NCBI GenBank assembly: GCA_024405415.1
Contig: JAKSOV010000013.1
Coordinates: forward strand, 1-33,255
Reading direction: 5' to 3'
Source: Akkermansia sp.
GTDB taxonomy: Bacteria > Verrucomicrobiota > Verrucomicrobiia > Verrucomicrobiales > Akkermansiaceae
DNA: 33,255 nucleotides
Shown here in pieces: positions 29,737 through 33,255 of this stretch. Below the pieces are notes generated by a model. It was not told the origin of the DNA, did not search any database, and saw only the letters and a list, made by a program, of their open reading frames with translations. A program made the translations under genes and the position numbers. Positions within the stretch are counted from its first letter, which is position 1. The number at the start of each line of letters is the position of its first letter.

Positions 29737-31452
29737 ATGAAAAAACTTTTCTCCCTCTTCGTGGCTCTTTTGGCGCTGCCTTGCATGGCGGCGGATGACA
29801 AAGCCCCGACACCCCCGACCGACCTCGGCAAGGTCATGTTCGTGGGCGACTCCATCACCCACGGCGTCAACGCCCCCTCCTGGCGCTGGTGCTTCCACAA
29901 AATTTTGGCGGACAACGGCATCGCCTACGAATCCGTGGGCTACCGCACAGGCAACCTCTCCAACGGCGTAGCCGCGGGTGCGGAATACGGCGGCGTGGCC
30001 TTCAACAACGTACACAGTGCGCAAAGCAGCGCCCGCGCCTGGGAGCTGGCGGGCCGCAAAGCGGGCGGGCGTTTCGACAACACCAACCTGCTCAACTGGC
30101 TCGGCCTCTCCGACAAGACCACCAACGGCCAGCCCTACACGGGGCAGACATGGAAGCCTGACACCTTCATCCTCCTCATCGGCACCAACGACCTGCTCTC
30201 CGACGCGCCCGCGGGCGTCAACCCCGACAAGGTGAACGGGCTGCTCGGGGCCGACCGCAAGGGCGGCGACATGAAGACCATCCTCGATGCCATGCAGAAG
30301 GTCAGCCCCAAGGCCAAGATTTACGTGATGACCATCCCCTGCTGGACACGGCACGCCAACAACAACGATGCCGCCGTGCACCAAGGCGTAGCGGATTATA
30401 ACGCCGAGCTGGCCAAAGCCCTCAAAGGCCGCAAGGGCACCAAGCTCGTCGACATCAACAACGGCCTGTTGGACACCACGAGCGACACCCCCTTCTACGG
30501 CTGTGAAAACATGTTCAATAGGCCCGGCGCAGACGGCCTGCACCCCTCCCGCCAAGGCGACCTCATCATGGCAAACAACCTCGCCGACGCCATGGGACTC
30601 CCCGGCCGCACCGCAGGACTGGAGCGCAAGGCCCTCAAGAGCGAGGAAAAGGGCAAAAAGAAAGAACTCACCATGGATAAGCCCGGCAACGCGGGCTTCT
30701 GTGCCGAATTCAGCGCCGCGGCCAACACAAGCCTCACCCTCGCCGACGGCACACAGGGACTCACCCTGCACTTCCGTGACGGCAAAGTCCTCTACGGCGA
30801 GAACACCATCCTCATGGGCAACAGCACGCGCAAAGCCCCGAAATCCCCCATCTGCCGCATCGCCTACACCCCCGGCAACGAAGCGCAGGGTGTCTCCGCC
30901 GGCTACTACGTCTGGCTGGGCGATGACCTCATCGGCGAAGGCCTGAAACCCAACGTCTCTGACAGCAGCTACTGCGGCCTGAAGAGCAGCACGCCCCTCA
31001 AAAAAGCCGCCACCTGCGCCGAAAGCGCCTACGCCCCCGCCGCAAAAAACGCCCCCAAAAGCGGCTTCCGCCTCACCCCGGCCGACCCGAACGCCGTCGT
31101 CGCTGACTACGAAACCAAAGACGGCGTCCTGACCATCCGCAAAGCCAAGAAAGCCGAGCTGGCGACAGCGGATGCCCCCGCCGTCGTCATGGAAGACGGC
31201 GCCATCCTCATCCTCGGCAGCGCACAGGGCGTCCAAAACATCCGCATGGGCAACGCCGCCAACCTCACCCTGCCCGCCGCAGCCGAGCTGAGCATCGACA
31301 TCACGGGTGCCGCCACCTACACCATCATCCTCGCGGGCGGCACGGAAGGCATGGACCTCTCCAAGCTCCGCCTCCTCCGCAACGGCCAACCCGTGAAAGC
31401 GCAAGCCACCATCCCCGACCGCCAAGCCGGCACCGTCGTCGTCACGGAATAA
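29737..31452 (+). CDS. Secreted GDSL/SGNH esterase with beta-rich C-terminal region
   Basis: A 571-aa exported hydrolase. Signal peptide 1-19 (MKKLFSLFVALLALPCMAA). Block I FVGDSITHG with nucleophile Ser39, block III IGTNDL (149-153), and block V DGLHPSRQG with the catalytic pair Asp266 and His269. This is the SGNH fold used by acetylxylan esterases, rhamnogalacturonan acetylesterases and lipases. After about residue 300 comes a Lys/Glu-rich linker and a 270-residue beta-rich region without a recognised domain, resembling the tail of the other secreted esterase in this window. Start chosen at MKKLFSL because of the signal peptide and the promoter 7 nt upstream; an in-frame upstream extension covers the promoter itself. 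Likely acts on acetylated glycans outside the cytoplasm; the substrate is unknown. Confidence 0.88.
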   Translation: MKKLFSLFVALLALPCMAADDKAPTPPTDLGKVMFVGDSITHGVNAPSWRWCFHKILADNGIAYESVGYRTGNLSNGVAAGAEYGGVAFNNVHSAQSSARAWELAGRKAGGRFDNTNLLNWLGLSDKTTNGQPYTGQTWKPDTFILLIGTNDLLSDAPAGVNPDKVNGLLGADRKGGDMKTILDAMQKVSPKAKIYVMTIPCWTRHANNNDAAVHQGVADYNAELAKALKGRKGTKLVDINNGLLDTTSDTPFYGCENMFNRPGADGLHPSRQGDLIMANNLADAMGLPGRTAGLERKALKSEEKGKKKELTMDKPGNAGFCAEFSAAANTSLTLADGTQGLTLHFRDGKVLYGENTILMGNSTRKAPKSPICRIAYTPGNEAQGVSAGYYVWLGDDLIGEGLKPNVSDSSYCGLKSSTPLKKAATCAESAYAPAAKNAPKSGFRLTPADPNAVVADYETKDGVLTIRKAKKAELATADAPAVVMEDGAILILGSAQGVQNIRMGNAANLTLPAAAELSIDITGAATYTIILAGGTEGMDLSKLRLLRNGQPVKAQATIPDRQAGTVVVTE

Positions 31453-31454
31453 AG

Positions 31455-31483
31455 TTGACGCTGACACCCCCGCATGACATAAT
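31455..31483 (+). promoter_or_regulatory. Promoter and short leader of the HD hydrolase gene
   Basis: TTGACG (31455-31460) begins 2 nt after the previous stop, 17-bp spacer, CATAAT (31478-31483). The leader of about 30 nt contains CAGGGT...ACCCTG arms just before the start at 31521. Confidence 0.6.
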
Positions 31484-31520
31484 GGGTGCGCAGGGTACTA
31501 CCCACCCTGCACTTCCCCCT

Positions 31521-32060
31521 ATGACAGACAGCACCCTCATCTCCCGCGCGGCAGCATTCGCCGCCCGAGCCCACGCCGGGCAAACCCGCCGCGGCAGCGA
31601 CACGCCCTACTACACCCACGTCGAAGCCGTCGCCCGCCGTGTGCAGGAACTCTGCGAGCAAGGCCAAGCAGACCCCGCCATGGTCGCCGCCGCCTACCTG
31701 CACGACACCATGGAAGACTGCGGCACCACCCACGATGAGCTGACCGCCCTGTTCGGCAGCGATATCGCCGACCTGGTGGCCGAGCTCACCAACGATGACG
31801 AGAAAAAGCACCGCATGGGCAAAGAAACCTACATGGTCGACAAACTCTCTCACCTCACCCCGCGGGCTCTCACCGTCAAACTCTGCGACACCCTCAGCAA
31901 CATCAGCGACTGCCCCACGCCCACCCAAGCCGCCACCTACGCCTCCATCCAGCGCCGCCTTCAAGCCGCCCCACCCGCAACTTGGAACAACACACACGCA
32001 CAGCTCTCCTCCGCCATCATCAAGGCATACGAGTACCGCTTTGACCCCCAAAAAGCCTGA
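31521..32060 (+). CDS. Small HD-domain hydrolase, ppGpp hydrolase-like (SpoT HD/Mesh1 type)
   Basis: A 179-aa protein consisting only of an HD domain like the hydrolase half of SpoT/Rel and the small alarmone hydrolases, which remove the 3' pyrophosphate of (p)ppGpp. Seen: PYYTHVEAVARRV (His33), LHDTMEDCGTTHDEL (His61, Asp62, Glu65, Asp66, the HDxxED core) and KLCDTLSNISD (Asp123, Asn127, matching KLADRLHNM). No synthetase or regulatory TGS/ACT domain is present. The length fits stand-alone small alarmone hydrolases. Start taken at MTDSTLIS after the promoter and leader; an in-frame ATG at 31482 overlaps the -10 box. The true substrate could be another nucleotide. Confidence 0.85.
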   Translation: MTDSTLISRAAAFAARAHAGQTRRGSDTPYYTHVEAVARRVQELCEQGQADPAMVAAAYLHDTMEDCGTTHDELTALFGSDIADLVAELTNDDEKKHRMGKETYMVDKLSHLTPRALTVKLCDTLSNISDCPTPTQAATYASIQRRLQAAPPATWNNTHAQLSSAIIKAYEYRFDPQKA

Positions 32061-32099
32061 TGCATGCAACGCCGGCCTCGTCCGCAGAGAGGCTTAGGT

Positions 32100-32600
32100 T
32101 CACGCATCCGTCGGCAGTGTGCCGCTACTGACAAGTGTCATGCCTTCTGAGGTAAGACAATGACGGAATCCACGTTCACCGACAGGAATACCTTCCGAGC
32201 GGAAGGCGTATAGTTCATAGCTCCCGCCGGGTTGCCATCCTGCCTGCAAGAGCAAAAGATTACCACGGATGTACCGACGTGTCGTCGAGGGATAGCGAAA
32301 TTTTATAACCTCACGCGATAAGGTACGGCTCGTCTTCGCACGAGTCTCCGTAAGAGCGGCATAAAAATCTGCATAAGAGACGGCACCCAGCTTTCCCCAA
32401 GAGCCGTCGCTCACATAAGACGCCCACTGCGCCTGCGTCCTCGCTATCCATTTCTCCTCGTCCTCCCCCAAAGGGTCATTGCTCTCCCACAACATTTCAA
32501 AGGGAAACACCAACACCCAGCCCTTGTAACGGCGCGACGCGTCATCCGCAAAATAATAGCCTGCGCGCAGCGGGGGCTCGGCATGGGAGGAAGCATTCAT
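32100..32600 (-). CDS. Unrecognised 166-aa protein
   Basis: A 166-aa soluble protein without signal peptide or membrane segment, not recognised. It is rich in aromatic residues (Trp in KGWVLVFPFEMLWES, QAQWASYVSDGSWG, LQAGWQPGG) and has a compact, mixed alpha/beta look. GC bias at third positions is weaker than in neighbours, which may mean recent acquisition. A promoter 11 nt upstream and an ATG start support it. It converges on the HD hydrolase gene with a 39-nt gap that has no obvious terminator. Confidence 0.65.
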   Translation of the reverse strand: MNASSHAEPPLRAGYYFADDASRRYKGWVLVFPFEMLWESNDPLGEDEEKWIARTQAQWASYVSDGSWGKLGAVSYADFYAALTETRAKTSRTLSREVIKFRYPSTTRRYIRGNLLLLQAGWQPGGSYELYAFRSEGIPVGERGFRHCLTSEGMTLVSSGTLPTDA

Positions 32601-32611
32601 GATACAAAAGC

Positions 32612-32640
32612 ACTCTACACCGCCGTCCTCACCACTTCAA
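32612..32640 (-). promoter_or_regulatory. Promoter of the 166-aa gene
   Basis: Minus-strand TTGAAG (32635-32640), 17-bp spacer, TAGAGT (32612-32617), then 11 nt to the ATG. Confidence 0.55.
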
Positions 32641-32750
32641 GAAAAAAGCCATAACTTCCCCAAATCCACGACCTTTCCCCTGTCAAATCACCATACATCC
32701 TCCGGTTGCATGCAACCCGAAAATAGCGGCGGCACCACGCCATTAAAATA

Positions 32751-32853
32751 CCCCGACTGACGGCACGTCAGGCGGGGTTCCCTACCCTGCGGCGATAGCC
32801 GCGCGAATTTAAAACTTTATAAATTATAAATCATAAATCATAAATTATAAATC
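32751..32853. repeat. Composite heptamer/hairpin element, right half
   Basis: CCCCGACTGACG-GCA-CGTCAGGCGGGG (32751-32777), GCGGC-GATA-GCCGC (32789-32802), then five heptamers (ATAAATT, ATAAATC, ATAAATC, ATAAATT, ATAAATC; 32819-32853). The order is that of the right half of the mirrored copies, here next to the 3' end of the rRNA operon. Confidence 0.88.
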
Positions 32854-32879
32854 TCCATTTGCGCGCATGCGCAAATGGA

Positions 32880-32911
32880 AAAGCCCGCATAGCGTTAGCT
32901 ATGCGGGCTTT
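32880..32911 (-). terminator. rRNA operon terminator
   Basis: A 14-bp perfect stem (AAAGCCCGCATAGC / GCTATGCGGGCTTT), 4-nt loop, with T-rich flank on the minus strand, 6 nt after the 5S 3' end. Its symmetry could allow action in both directions. Confidence 0.85.
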
Positions 32912-32917
32912 ATAAGC

Positions 32918-33032
32918 TCCGGCGGCTATCTACTCTCGCGGGACCTATCGTCCGACTACCATCGACGTGCTGATGTTTCACTTCCGGGTTCGGAATGGGA
33001 CCGGGTGGGGCCATCAGGCTGTGACCACCGGA
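32918..33032 (-). rRNA. rrf: 5S ribosomal RNA
   Basis: On the minus strand the sequence begins TCCGGTGGTCACAGC and contains the conserved CCCATTCCGAACCCGGAAGT loop region and the CGATGGTAGT segment. It ends GCCGCCGGA, which pairs with the 5' end. Ends are estimated from the terminal stem. The spacer to 23S rRNA (33033 to about 33211) holds no recognisable tRNA. Confidence 0.95.
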
Positions 33033-33211
33033 TTGCAGCGTTGCTTGGGGCTTTGCCTTTCGCTGTGTATCCGACTGTCACGTGCGGAGCGTTGTGTTTT
33101 GAATATCGGCTTTCCCTCGGTTCGGGATAAAGGGTGAGAGAGAAAACTGACATCCGCGTGGCGTGTGGTGTGTTGAGCTTTTTGTGTTGAATCAAGTTTC
33201 AAAGTTTATCA

Positions 33212-33255
33212 TCATGGGTTTGATGGAGGTCAATCGGATGTTAGTAGTGCTCGGC
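33212..33255 (-). rRNA. rrl: 23S ribosomal RNA, 3' end (partial)
   Basis: The minus-strand sequence GCCGAGCACTACTAACATCC, then GATTGACCTCC, matches the conserved 3' terminal part of 23S rRNA (GAGC..TACTAAT..GACC). It runs off the right edge of the window. The 3' boundary is approximate. Confidence 0.72.

Larger units (their letters stand above)
32601..32917. other. Gap between the 166-aa gene and 5S rRNA
   Basis: 317 nt without a gene. It holds the 166-aa gene promoter, a GGTTGCATGCAACC palindrome (32704-32717), a copy of the heptamer/hairpin element (32751-32853), a 10-bp-stem hairpin CCATTTGCGC-GCAT-GCGCAAATGG (32855-32878), and the rRNA terminator. Confidence 0.75.

Noticed and set aside
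32867-33202. Short open frames over the 5S rRNA and the 5S-23S spacer
   Set aside because: The region is rRNA and spacer; no independent coding evidence.

Overview
The window looks like the chromosome of a GC-rich Gram-negative bacterium of the Verrucomicrobiota, probably Verrucomicrobiales close to Akkermansia. Three things point there. First, five minus-strand genes at 4.0-11.9 kb have the order and architecture of the Akkermansia muciniphila Amuc_1098-Amuc_1102 type IV pilus-like operon, including a homologue of the immunomodulatory outer-membrane protein Amuc_1100. Second, two tandem small secreted proteins end in PEP-CTERM-type anchors. Third, secreted SGNH esterases suited to host glycans lie at both ends. 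Family assignments come from motifs and remembered homologues; no search was run.

Layout. 0-3.8 kb (minus): tRNA-Glu with its own promoter and terminator, a MATE exporter, a Sel1-repeat lipoprotein and a secreted sialate O-acetylesterase-like protein. 4.0-11.9 kb (minus): Ig-like secreted protein (Amuc_1102-like), PilM-PilN fusion (Amuc_1101-like), PilO-like Amuc_1100 homologue, Amuc_1099-like protein, secretin (Amuc_1098-like). 12.4-13.8 kb (minus): AbiEi/AbiEii toxin-antitoxin pair, followed by a short transcription unit and a 23-aa membrane peptide gene. 14.4-16.2 kb (plus): a tandem duplication of a whole PEP-CTERM transcription unit. 16.5-24.4 kb (plus): lgt, a DUF3737 protein, a MalY-type aminotransferase, an AI-2E family permease, lysA, lpxA and a Gph-like phosphatase. 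24.6-27.9 kb (plus): rlmH, then an operon of a small membrane protein, an AmgK-like sugar kinase and a CHASE2-like membrane protein. 28.0-29.6 kb (minus): an ABC-F ATPase. 29.7-32.1 kb (plus): a secreted GDSL esterase and a small ppGpp-hydrolase-like HD protein. The right end holds an unknown gene, then 5S rRNA and the 3' end of 23S rRNA on the minus strand.

Two features cut across the whole window. (1) No start codon examined has a recognisable Shine-Dalgarno sequence. At many genes a -35/-10 pair with 16-17 bp spacing ends only 7-11 nt before the start codon, which predicts leaderless or nearly leaderless mRNAs. (2) Gene ends are decorated with a composite intergenic element: an array of 2-6 perfectly 7-bp-periodic heptamers whose sequence differs between loci, then a GCGGC-n-GCCGC hairpin, then a long hairpin with CTGACG/CGTCAG at its tip, often mirrored into a nested inverted repeat of about 150 bp. 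This is the best candidate here for an undescribed system.

Functionally the window combines envelope biogenesis (lgt, lpxA, lysA, the AmgK-like kinase), a pilus-like secretin machine, secreted glycan-directed esterases and housekeeping genes.
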